64,000 nt of DNA from Acinetobacter modestus. GTDB taxonomy: Bacteria; Pseudomonadota; Gammaproteobacteria; Pseudomonadales; Moraxellaceae. Both the position numbers and the translations under genes were made by a program. Under the pieces are notes generated by a model, which was given only the letters and a program-made list of their open reading frames with translations, was not told the origin of the DNA and searched no databases. The stretch lies in the NCBI RefSeq assembly GCF_014636095.1, contig NZ_BMDV01000002.1:693734-757733 (forward strand). Direction: 5' to 3'. Position 1 is the first letter of the stretch; the number at the start of each line of letters is the position of its first letter. Shown piece after piece: positions 45,850-53,729 of the stretch.

Positions 45850-46860
45850 TTATTTTGATGCTGCTAAATAAGTATCTAGTAGTAGAAAACTTTGTGCTTT
45901 ATTTTCGTAATCTACAGAACCTACAGGCCAATTGTTCCATTTTTGCATTTGCTGAAATAACCATTCAAAATCTGTACTTTTAGGTATAGCGCTACTTTTA
46001 ACGAAGTTCCGAATTATATCTTGGATCGTATAGTATTTTTCGACATGAATGCTTGGTGAACATTCAAACTGGATGACATCAAAATCAATTAAAAGTTGCC
46101 AGACAGGTTCAAAATCTTCTAACACACGTAACTCTTGTTGAGCTTGCAAGATTGCGCGAGTTAAGGCAATTAGTGTATTTGGATGCTGTTGAGCCCACTC
46201 TTGCGTTACAGCTAGAACTTTATCTGCAACATTTGGAATGATGTCTTGACTCGAGCTGACAATTTGCCCTAATCCCGCCAGCTCTGCCTGAGTATTCCAT
46301 GGCTCGCCAACACAAAAACCATCAATTAAATGGTTATTTAGCGCTTCTACCATATATGGAGGTGGTAAGGTTTTGACTTGTATTGAATGTGCAAGTTCAG
46401 GATCTGCTAATGCTAGCCATTCTCTTAAGCAATAATGATGGATGGAATGCTGGAAAACATGCCCTAAAGAAACCACATGATTTTTTTTCATGTGTTCTAC
46501 TAATTTTTTAGCTGATAGCTCTACAGCATCATATTTCTTTATATCTAACTGATAACACAGTTTTTGACTTAAACTTATAAAAGCTCGATTTTCACTGAGA
46601 ATGAGTGGTGTTTGTAATGGAATACCAATTTGATCAGCACCTATTGCGGCTGCAGGTAACATGGCAGATAAGCAATGTGCAGCATCTAAAAGACCAAAAG
46701 CCAGTCGATCACGTAGGCTTGCCCAAGAAGCTTCTTTGGTTAGGGTAACGTTTAGACCTACTGCTTCAAACAAACCACGCTGTTTTGCCCATAATAGCGC
46801 AATACAATCGAGCAAAGGGATGTAGCCAAGTTGCAATTCACTTTTTTCTAAACTGCTCAT
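45850..46860 (-). CDS. nasS: NasS-like nitrate/nitrite sensor protein
   Basis: This 336-residue protein resembles the periplasmic NrtA/NasS substrate-binding fold (LGYIPLLDCIALLWAKQRGLFE, AAHCLSAMLPA, VEALNNHLIDGFCVGEPWNTQAEL) but has no signal peptide, so it should be cytosolic. In this system NasS binds nitrate or nitrite and controls NasT by holding or releasing it. Its ATG abuts the stop of nasT, so the pair is coupled. It lies divergent from the nitrate assimilation genes it controls. Confidence 0.88.
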   Translation of the reverse strand: MSSLEKSELQLGYIPLLDCIALLWAKQRGLFEAVGLNVTLTKEASWASLRDRLAFGLLDAAHCLSAMLPAAAIGADQIGIPLQTPLILSENRAFISLSQKLCYQLDIKKYDAVELSAKKLVEHMKKNHVVSLGHVFQHSIHHYCLREWLALADPELAHSIQVKTLPPPYMVEALNNHLIDGFCVGEPWNTQAELAGLGQIVSSSQDIIPNVADKVLAVTQEWAQQHPNTLIALTRAILQAQQELRVLEDFEPVWQLLIDFDVIQFECSPSIHVEKYYTIQDIIRNFVKSSAIPKSTDFEWLFQQMQKWNNWPVGSVDYENKAQSFLLLDTYLAASK

Positions 46861-47451
46861 TTATTCATCCTTTAATTGGTTGTTCAAAAGCTGTTGTGCA
46901 TCGAGCAAGCGACGTGACATTTCACCAATGGTCATACGATGGCTCATGGCATTTTTTCTAAGGAGTTGAAATGCTTTGTCTTCGGTTAATCCGTGTAATT
47001 GCATCAGTAGGACTTTAGCTTTCTCAACATCCTTACGATCTGCTAGTTTGGTCTTTGCATCTTTGAGATCACCTTCTAACTTTTTATGTTTTTTATATTG
47101 TTGAATCGAAATATCTAAAATGGTGTGTAATCGACTTGGATCAATACCATCAACGATATAAGCGGTAATTCCTGCATCAATCGCCTGTTTAATCATATCT
47201 CGGTCAGTATTCTTGGTGAATAATACCGTTGGTAAGTCAAAATTGCTTACGCAACTCTCAATTACATCACGATGAGGGTGATCCATATCAAGCAAAATAA
47301 CATCTGCTTGAAGATGTTCTAATTTAAAAACATTGAGGTGATCTAAAGTCAAACTAGCAACGACATCAAAGTCATGTTGAATTAAACATGTTTTAATGTA
47401 TTCAGCTCGAGCCTGATCATCGTCAATAAGTGCGATTTTGAGTTTCGGCAT
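46861..47451 (-). CDS. nasT: NasT ANTAR-domain antiterminator
   Basis: This 196-residue protein has an N-terminal receiver-like domain (KIALIDDDQARAEYIK, VILLDMDHPH) and a C-terminal ANTAR RNA-binding domain (KAKVLLMQLHGLTEDKAFQLLRKNAM, SRRLLDAQ) joined by a helix. NasT relieves transcription termination in nitrate-operon leaders once NasS releases it. The likely target is the structured leader at 47860-47978 before the transporter gene on the other strand. Confidence 0.93.
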   Translation of the reverse strand: MPKLKIALIDDDQARAEYIKTCLIQHDFDVVASLTLDHLNVFKLEHLQADVILLDMDHPHRDVIESCVSNFDLPTVLFTKNTDRDMIKQAIDAGITAYIVDGIDPSRLHTILDISIQQYKKHKKLEGDLKDAKTKLADRKDVEKAKVLLMQLHGLTEDKAFQLLRKNAMSHRMTIGEMSRRLLDAQQLLNNQLKDE

Positions 47452-47832
47452 AAATATAAAGTCAAATTATAAGTCAATGCACATTTAGCATAATGCGCTT
47501 TAAGTATTTTTTTGAAGCAAAATTAATGCCATGAGGAATGATCTATTCAGTGCAGGCATTACTTTAGCCTCGATTTTGTGCGCTTTATTGTATCGTTGCA
47601 GCTAAGGGAAACAAATAAAAAATGGATGTGATCTTTATTAAAAATAATTAATGTTCATTGTTGGTGCATAAAAAGAATTATTTTGAAGCATGTTTAATTG
47701 TGCTTTAAAACAGTTCATTGATGTGTTCGGCATTTATTCGATCATTTTAAAGATATTTAAAACGCTATTTATTTTATAAAAAATCATTATTAAACAATAG
47801 TTAATATTATATTTTTATTTTTATTTTATTAA
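47452..47832. other. Divergent control region of nas genes
   Basis: This AT-rich spacer separates nasT from the sigma-54 promoter of the nitrate operon. I see no ORF. NtrC and IHF sites would be expected here for a sigma-54 promoter, but I could not define them by eye. Confidence 0.45.
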
Positions 47833-47849
47833 TTGGCATAACACTTGCT
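47833..47849 (+). promoter_or_regulatory. Sigma-54 promoter of the nitrate operon
   Basis: ATTGGCATAACACTTGCTT contains GG and GC exactly 10 bases apart, in the form TGGCAT-N5-TTGC. It is about 130 bp before the transporter start, which leaves room for a regulated leader. Nitrogen control through NtrC is expected; a binding site was not identified. Confidence 0.82.
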
Positions 47850-47893
47850 TTGTCTTTATTGAGTCAATGAAGACTTTTTAAAAAATTGTAAGA

Positions 47894-47946
47894 CGGCCAA
47901 CGATGTCCGATCTGATCGGTTTGTTTACACAGCGATATGTGTCAAC
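47894..47946 (+). promoter_or_regulatory. Candidate ANTAR-type leader hairpins
   Basis: Two small hairpins fall between the sigma-54 promoter and the transporter gene: CGGCC-AACGAT-GTCCG (47894-47909, six-base loop with one mismatch in the stem) and GTTTACACA-GCGATA-TGTGTCAAC (47923-47946, six-base loop). Paired hexaloop hairpins are what ANTAR proteins such as NasT recognise. A CCGA-TCTGA-TCGG alternative lies between them. No clean intrinsic terminator follows, so how it would terminate is not resolved. Confidence 0.45.
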
Positions 47947-47978
47947 AAAGCAGTATACGTTCAGTATAGGAGATGGCA

Positions 47979-49331
47979 ATGTCTTTAGATTTATCGGCGA
48001 AAAAAGCCACATCAATTAAGTTATTTAACTTCTCAGCGCCGGCGATGCGAGCATTCCACATGAGTTGGCTTGCTTTCTTTGTTTGCTTCTTTGCTTGGTT
48101 TGCCTGCGCACCATTGATGCCTGTCATTGCAGGTGAGTTTCATTTAACCAAAGATCAAATCGCAAATATTAATATTGCCGCAGTTGCCATCACGATTCTG
48201 GTTCGACTGATTGTAGGGCCATTGTGCGACAAATACGGTCCACGTAAGACGTATACCACTTTGTTGCTATTAGGAAGTATTCCTGTATTTGGTGTTGCAT
48301 TAGCAAATAGTTATGAATCGTTCCTTTTCTTTCGATTACTGATTGGCGCAATAGGTGCAAGTTTTGTAATTACTCAATATCACACTAGCATTATGTTTGC
48401 TCCTAACGTTGTAGGTACAGCAAATGCGACCTCAGCAGGTTGGGGGAATGCAGGAGGTGGAGCAACGCAAGCCCTTATGCCACTACTTCTATCTGCATTG
48501 GTGATGTTTGGTGTAGAGCAAGCAATGGGATGGAGAATTGCACTGATTGTACCTGGTGTGATGATGGTGATTGTTGGACTTCTTTATTGGAAATTCACAC
48601 AAGATTGTCCGCAAGGTGATTTTAAAGAACTGCGTGCACAAGGTTTTGCTGCGGGTAGTGATAAAAAAGGCGGTATTGCAATTTTAATGCATGCTGCACG
48701 TAACTATCGTGTTTGGATTCTATTCTGCTCTTACGCTGCATGTTTTGGTATTGAAATCTTCATGCATAACATCATTGCGATGTACTACGTCGAACATTTC
48801 AATTTTGGTTTAAAAGAAGCAGGTATGACGGCAGGTGTTTTTGGATTATTAGCACTGTTCGCTCGTGCCTTTGGCGGTATCGTTTCAGATAAAATTGCAA
48901 TCAAAAAAGGCTTAGATGGCCGAACAAGAATCCTATTCATCTTGATCTTGGGTGAAGGCTTATTCCTGATGCTGTTCTCTCATATGAACAGTGCAGTATT
49001 TGCGATTTTAAGTATGACGATATTCGCTCTCTTTACGCATATGGCGTGTGGTGCAACCTACGCATTGGTTCCTTTTATCGATCGAGAAGCACTTGGTGGT
49101 GTTGCAGGAATTATTGGTGCAGGTGGAAATGTAGGTGCAGTTGCAGCGGGATTCTTACTGAAAGGCATGGTTGATATCCAAACTTGTTTAATGGTTCTAG
49201 GTGGTTTAGTTGTCATCGCAGCAAGCTCAGTAATGCTCATCCGATTTTCAGTAGAGCATAAAGAAAAAGAACAACGCTTATTTGAACAAGCAATTTTAGA
49301 ACGCGGCTCAGAACAAAACAGCGCAGCTTAA
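47979..49331 (+). CDS. MFS nitrate/nitrite transporter
   Basis: This 450-residue member of the NarK/NasA nitrate porter family has about 12 membrane segments. It carries RAFHMSWLAFFVCFFAWFA, GPLCDKYGPRKTYT, the nitrate signature GWGNAGGGATQALMP near residue 150 and a second GIIGAGGNVGAVAAGF. ATG 47979 lies six bases after AGGAG; the ATG at 47973 overlaps that site and is rejected. First gene of the assimilation operon, 28 bp before nirB. Confidence 0.93.
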   Translation: MSLDLSAKKATSIKLFNFSAPAMRAFHMSWLAFFVCFFAWFACAPLMPVIAGEFHLTKDQIANINIAAVAITILVRLIVGPLCDKYGPRKTYTTLLLLGSIPVFGVALANSYESFLFFRLLIGAIGASFVITQYHTSIMFAPNVVGTANATSAGWGNAGGGATQALMPLLLSALVMFGVEQAMGWRIALIVPGVMMVIVGLLYWKFTQDCPQGDFKELRAQGFAAGSDKKGGIAILMHAARNYRVWILFCSYAACFGIEIFMHNIIAMYYVEHFNFGLKEAGMTAGVFGLLALFARAFGGIVSDKIAIKKGLDGRTRILFILILGEGLFLMLFSHMNSAVFAILSMTIFALFTHMACGATYALVPFIDREALGGVAGIIGAGGNVGAVAAGFLLKGMVDIQTCLMVLGGLVVIAASSVMLIRFSVEHKEKEQRLFEQAILERGSEQNSAA

Positions 49332-49359
49332 TCTCAGATTAGATTTTAGGAGAAACACA

Positions 49360-51906
49360 ATGAAATTAGTGATGATTGGTCACGGTATGGTGGGTCATAA
49401 ATTCATCGAAGCCATCTTAGAGAAAGCTGATGATGAATTAGAAATTACGATTCTTGCTGAAGAACCACGCATTGCATATGATCGTGTACATTTAACTGAA
49501 TATTTTTCAGGAAAATCAGCAAAAGACTTATCACTGGCACGTTTTGATTTCGCAGATGCACATGGTATTGACTTACGCTTGAATACCAAAGCAATTGCAA
49601 TCGATGCTGTAGAAAAAACAGTGACAACAAGTTTTGGTGATGTGATTAGCTACGACAAATTGGTATTGGCAACAGGTTCATATGCATTTGTTCCACCAAT
49701 TTCAGGCAATGATCGTGAGAACTGTTTTGTTTATCGAACCATTGAAGATTTAGATGCGATTCGCGCTGCAAGCTTAAATTCAAAGTCGGGTGTGGTGATT
49801 GGTGGTGGTTTATTAGGTTTAGAGGCTGCAAAAGCTTTACGTGATTTAAACCTAGAAACGCATGTTGTTGAATTTGCACCACGCTTAATGGCGGTTCAAA
49901 TTGATGACTTAGGCGGTAAAGTTTTACGTCGTAAAATCGAGAACCTTGGTGTAAAAGTTCATACTCAAAAAGCAACTTCATCTATTGAAGCGGGAGAAAG
50001 CGCAACGCATGTGATGAAGTTTGCGGATGGTAGCGAGCTTGAAACAGATATTATTCTATTCTCAGCAGGTATTCGCCCACGTGATGAACTTGCACGCAGT
50101 AGCGGGTTGGCACTTGGTGAGCGTGGGGGTATCAAGATTAATGATTATTGCCAAACTTCAAATGAAGATATTTATGCGATTGGTGAGTGTGCACTTTGGG
50201 ACAATAAGATCTATGGTCTAGTTGCACCGGGCTATGACATGGCACGTATTGCAGCAAAACATATTTTAGTTGAAGAAACACATAGCTTTGCTGGTGCTGA
50301 TATGAGCACCAAGCTGAAGTTGATGGGTGTGGATGTCGCATCGGTTGGTGACGCACATGGCATGACACCGAATTCGCTTAGCTATTTCTATGCTGATGAA
50401 GATGCATTGGTTTATAAAAAAATCGTTGTCGATGCAGATAAAACTAAATTACTGGGTGCTGTACTCGTTGGCGATGCAAAAGAATATAACGATCTTCTGC
50501 AAATGATGTTGAATGGTATCGCATTGCCAGAAACACCTGAAAGCTTAATCATGCCAGGATTTGCTGATTCTGGCGCGAAAGCGGGTGGTAGTGGTGTTGA
50601 TTTACTTCCAGACAGCGCAACGATTTGTTCATGTAACAACGTGTCGAAAGCAGATATTTGCCAAGCGATTTGTGATGGTTCTACTTCATTAGGTGCTTTA
50701 AAGAAATGTACCAAAGCAGCAACGGCTTGTGGTGGTTGTGCACCATTAGTCACTCAAGTTTTAAAGTCTGAGTTACAACGTCAAGGTGTAACGGTCAATA
50801 ACCACGTATGTGAACACTTCCCATACTCACGTCAAGAGATTTATCACTTGGTACGTGTCAATGAAATCAAGACATTTGATGATTTGATCCAACAACATGG
50901 TCATGGTCTCGGTTGTGATATCTGTAAACCAATGACGGCGAACATTTTGGCATCGTGCTGGAATGACTTTGTATTGGAACCAACGCACGCTGGTCTACAA
51001 GACAGTAATGACTACTACTTAGGAAATATCCAAAAGGATGGTTCATACTCAGTTGTACCGCGTATGGCAGGTGGTGAAGTCACTCCAGATGGTTTGATTG
51101 CTGTAGGTCAAATTGCTAAAAAATATAACCTGTATACCAAAATTACAGGTGGTCAACGTGTTGACTTATTTGGTGCTCAACTGCACGAACTACCATTTAT
51201 TTGGGAAGAGTTAAATGCAGCAGGATTCGAATCAGGTCATGCTTACGGTAAATCATTACGTACAGTGAAATCATGTGTGGGTAGTACTTGGTGCCGCTAT
51301 GGTGTGGATGATTCTGTTGGTTTAGCGATTGAATTAGAAAATCGCTATAAAGGCTTACGCTCACCGCATAAACTAAAAATGGCTGTGTCAGGTTGTACCC
51401 GTGAGTGCGCTGAAGCACAAGGTAAAGATGTCGGTGTAATTGCGACAGAAAAAGGCTGGAACCTGTATGTGTGTGGTAATGGTGGAATGAAGCCGCGTCA
51501 TGCAGAACTTCTAGCATCTGATCTTGATACCGAAACTTTGATCCGTTATATCGACCGCTTCTTTATGTTCTATATCCAAACTGCTGATCGTTTACAACGT
51601 ACGAGTGTATGGCGTGACAATATGGAAGGTGGTTTAGATTATCTCAAAGCTGTGATTGTTGATGATTCTCTGGGGCTTGCTGAAGAACTGGAAAATCGTA
51701 TGGCGCATGTGATTGGAACTTATCAAGATGAATGGCGTACAGCGGTAGAGAATCCTGAAATTCGTAAACGCTTCCAAACTTACATTAATGCAAGCGCTGA
51801 AGAGCAAGCTGATCCATATATTCAATTTACCGAAGTCCGTGATCAAATCCGTCCATTAAATGAAGCTGAACGTTCAGTTGATCGTATCCCGATGGTAGAA
51901 GCATAA
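49360..51906 (+). CDS. nirB: NAD(P)H nitrite reductase, large subunit
   Basis: NirB reduces nitrite to ammonium in the cytosol. The 848-residue protein has an N-terminal FAD/NAD domain (VIGGGLLGLEAAKAL), a BFD-like [2Fe-2S] domain starting CSCNNVSK (Cys423, Cys425, then CGGC), a ferredoxin-like half-domain, and the sirohaem/[4Fe-4S] site with SCVGSTWC (639-645) and SGCTREC (679-683). Length and order match assimilatory NirB. It is followed 11 bp later by an unusual NirD fusion. Confidence 0.97.
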   Translation: MKLVMIGHGMVGHKFIEAILEKADDELEITILAEEPRIAYDRVHLTEYFSGKSAKDLSLARFDFADAHGIDLRLNTKAIAIDAVEKTVTTSFGDVISYDKLVLATGSYAFVPPISGNDRENCFVYRTIEDLDAIRAASLNSKSGVVIGGGLLGLEAAKALRDLNLETHVVEFAPRLMAVQIDDLGGKVLRRKIENLGVKVHTQKATSSIEAGESATHVMKFADGSELETDIILFSAGIRPRDELARSSGLALGERGGIKINDYCQTSNEDIYAIGECALWDNKIYGLVAPGYDMARIAAKHILVEETHSFAGADMSTKLKLMGVDVASVGDAHGMTPNSLSYFYADEDALVYKKIVVDADKTKLLGAVLVGDAKEYNDLLQMMLNGIALPETPESLIMPGFADSGAKAGGSGVDLLPDSATICSCNNVSKADICQAICDGSTSLGALKKCTKAATACGGCAPLVTQVLKSELQRQGVTVNNHVCEHFPYSRQEIYHLVRVNEIKTFDDLIQQHGHGLGCDICKPMTANILASCWNDFVLEPTHAGLQDSNDYYLGNIQKDGSYSVVPRMAGGEVTPDGLIAVGQIAKKYNLYTKITGGQRVDLFGAQLHELPFIWEELNAAGFESGHAYGKSLRTVKSCVGSTWCRYGVDDSVGLAIELENRYKGLRSPHKLKMAVSGCTRECAEAQGKDVGVIATEKGWNLYVCGNGGMKPRHAELLASDLDTETLIRYIDRFFMFYIQTADRLQRTSVWRDNMEGGLDYLKAVIVDDSLGLAEELENRMAHVIGTYQDEWRTAVENPEIRKRFQTYINASAEEQADPYIQFTEVRDQIRPLNEAERSVDRIPMVEA

Positions 51907-51917
51907 GGAGAATCAAA

Positions 51918-53537
51918 ATGACAAATTTAAAAGACATGAGTATGCTTCCAGAAAATCAATGGGTCGATGTATGTAACCTTGATGACATCACACCAAATAC
52001 TGGCGCAGGTGCACTTATTGCGGGGCAATCTGTTGCTTTATTTCGCGTAGGGAACGAAAAACGTATTTATGCATTAAGCAATAAAGATCCATTCAGCCAA
52101 GCGAATGTTATGGCGCGCGGTATTATTGGTGATTTGCAAGGTGAACGCGTGATTGCATCACCTATTTACAAACAACATTTTAGTTTGGCGACTGGACGCT
52201 GCTTAGAAGATAAAGATCAAAAACTATTGGTTTTCCCGACTAAAATTGAAAATGGTCGTGTCTGGGTCGGAGCCGTACCACAAAAAACTTATATTACTAA
52301 TAATGGAATTTCACAAGAGAAGTTAAAGCTTGTTCTGATTGGTAATGGTTTGGCTGGGATGCGTTGCCTAGAAGATTTGCTTGATATGGCGCCAGATCGT
52401 TATGAAGTGACAGTCATTGGTGAAGAACCTTGGGGTAACTATAATCGTATCATGCTGTCACCAGTGCTCTCAGGTGAGAAAACGATCGAAGATATTATGT
52501 TGCATCCTCATGCTTGGTATAGCGATAAAGGGATTAAGTTTATTGCTGATGATCCTGCGATAAAAATTGATCGTACTCGCAAGACAGTCCATACAGAAAA
52601 AGGTGAAACTGTTGATTATGACCGTTTAATTATTGCCACAGGTTCTAAGCCATTTATTCCACCAGTACAAGGTGTTGACTTGAAAGGTGTGATTAGTTTC
52701 CGTGATATTTATGATGTGAATACCATGATTAAATATTGTGAAACTAAAAAAAATGCAGTCGTGATTGGCGGTGGTTTACTTGGTCTAGAAGCAGCGTATG
52801 GCTTGAAGCAACGTGGCATGAATGTAACGGTGCTGCATCTAATGGATCGTATCATGGAACGTCAATTGGATGGTCGAGCAAGCCGTATGCTACGTCATAG
52901 CATTGAAGAGAAAGGCATCAAGATTATTACTGAAGCCAATACCGAAGCTTTAATTGGTAAAAATGGTCATGTCAGTCAGATCCGTTTAAAAGATGGTACT
53001 TTATTAGATGCTGATTTGGTGGTCTTTGCTGTAGGTATTCGTCCAAATATCACTTTGGCGCAAAGCGCTGGATTACGTTGTAATCGCGGCATTTTAGTGA
53101 ATGACACCATGCAAACCTTTGATCCAAGTATTTATGCTGTTGGTGAATGTATTGAACATCGTAATCAAACCTTTGGATTGGTTGAGCCACTTTGGGGGCA
53201 AGCATTTATTTGTGCAACCCATTTGGCTGAACACGGTAGCTTAACGTTCAAGTCTCCAACGGTACCAACTCAGCTTAAAGTTAGTGGTGTCGATGTCTTC
53301 TCAGCAGGTAATTTTGAGCCTAAAGAAGATTATGAAGACATCATTCTAAATGATGAAAAACGCCATATTTACAAGCGTATTATTATCCAAAAAGATAAAG
53401 TGATTGGTGCTGTTTTATTCGGTGATACCGAAGATGGTATGTGGTATGCCGAGTTAATTGCGGATCAAACACCTGTTTCGACATTTAGAAATAAATTGTT
53501 ATTTGGTAAAGATTTTGCATTGAAAAAAGCAGGTTAA
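51918..53537 (+). CDS. NirD-like domain fused to FAD/NAD oxidoreductase
   Basis: Residues 1-115 form a NirD domain (WVDVCNLDDITPNTGAGALI, VASP-like SPIYKQHFSLATGRCL) with no Rieske Cys/His ligands, as usual for NirD. Residues 130-539 are a pyridine-nucleotide oxidoreductase (VLIGNGLAGMRCLEDLL, GSKPFIPPVQGVDLKG, VVIGGGLLGLEAAYGL) like the front end of NirB or NasB. The fusion may be a bifunctional subunit: NirD partner of NirB plus electron donor to the nitrate reductase encoded next. That split role is inferred; no separate nasB is present. Confidence 0.88.
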   Translation: MTNLKDMSMLPENQWVDVCNLDDITPNTGAGALIAGQSVALFRVGNEKRIYALSNKDPFSQANVMARGIIGDLQGERVIASPIYKQHFSLATGRCLEDKDQKLLVFPTKIENGRVWVGAVPQKTYITNNGISQEKLKLVLIGNGLAGMRCLEDLLDMAPDRYEVTVIGEEPWGNYNRIMLSPVLSGEKTIEDIMLHPHAWYSDKGIKFIADDPAIKIDRTRKTVHTEKGETVDYDRLIIATGSKPFIPPVQGVDLKGVISFRDIYDVNTMIKYCETKKNAVVIGGGLLGLEAAYGLKQRGMNVTVLHLMDRIMERQLDGRASRMLRHSIEEKGIKIITEANTEALIGKNGHVSQIRLKDGTLLDADLVVFAVGIRPNITLAQSAGLRCNRGILVNDTMQTFDPSIYAVGECIEHRNQTFGLVEPLWGQAFICATHLAEHGSLTFKSPTVPTQLKVSGVDVFSAGNFEPKEDYEDIILNDEKRHIYKRIIIQKDKVIGAVLFGDTEDGMWYAELIADQTPVSTFRNKLLFGKDFALKKAG

Positions 53538-53544
53538 TCTTACT

Positions 53545-53574
53545 TTGGTTTAGGAGAAATTTCTCCTAAACCAA
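53545..53574. repeat. 30-bp perfect palindrome after the NirD fusion
   Basis: TTGGTTTAGGAGAAA is followed at once by its reverse complement to 53574. It could form a long hairpin in RNA, 8 bp after the stop, but no T-tract follows on either strand, so simple intrinsic termination is doubtful. It may modulate read-through to nasA or stabilise the upstream message. Confidence 0.65.
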
Positions 53575-53729
53575 AAACTCAGTCATTTAACTACTTTATG
53601 GTAGTCAACCAAAGATTCACAATAAAAGTTAAGGCGTAGATTATAAATTGGCTATTGATCACGGATCATACAATTTTAAGCAATCGAAACTTTAGTTAGG
53701 GCAAAGATGGAATAGGTAAAGGAGCAGTC

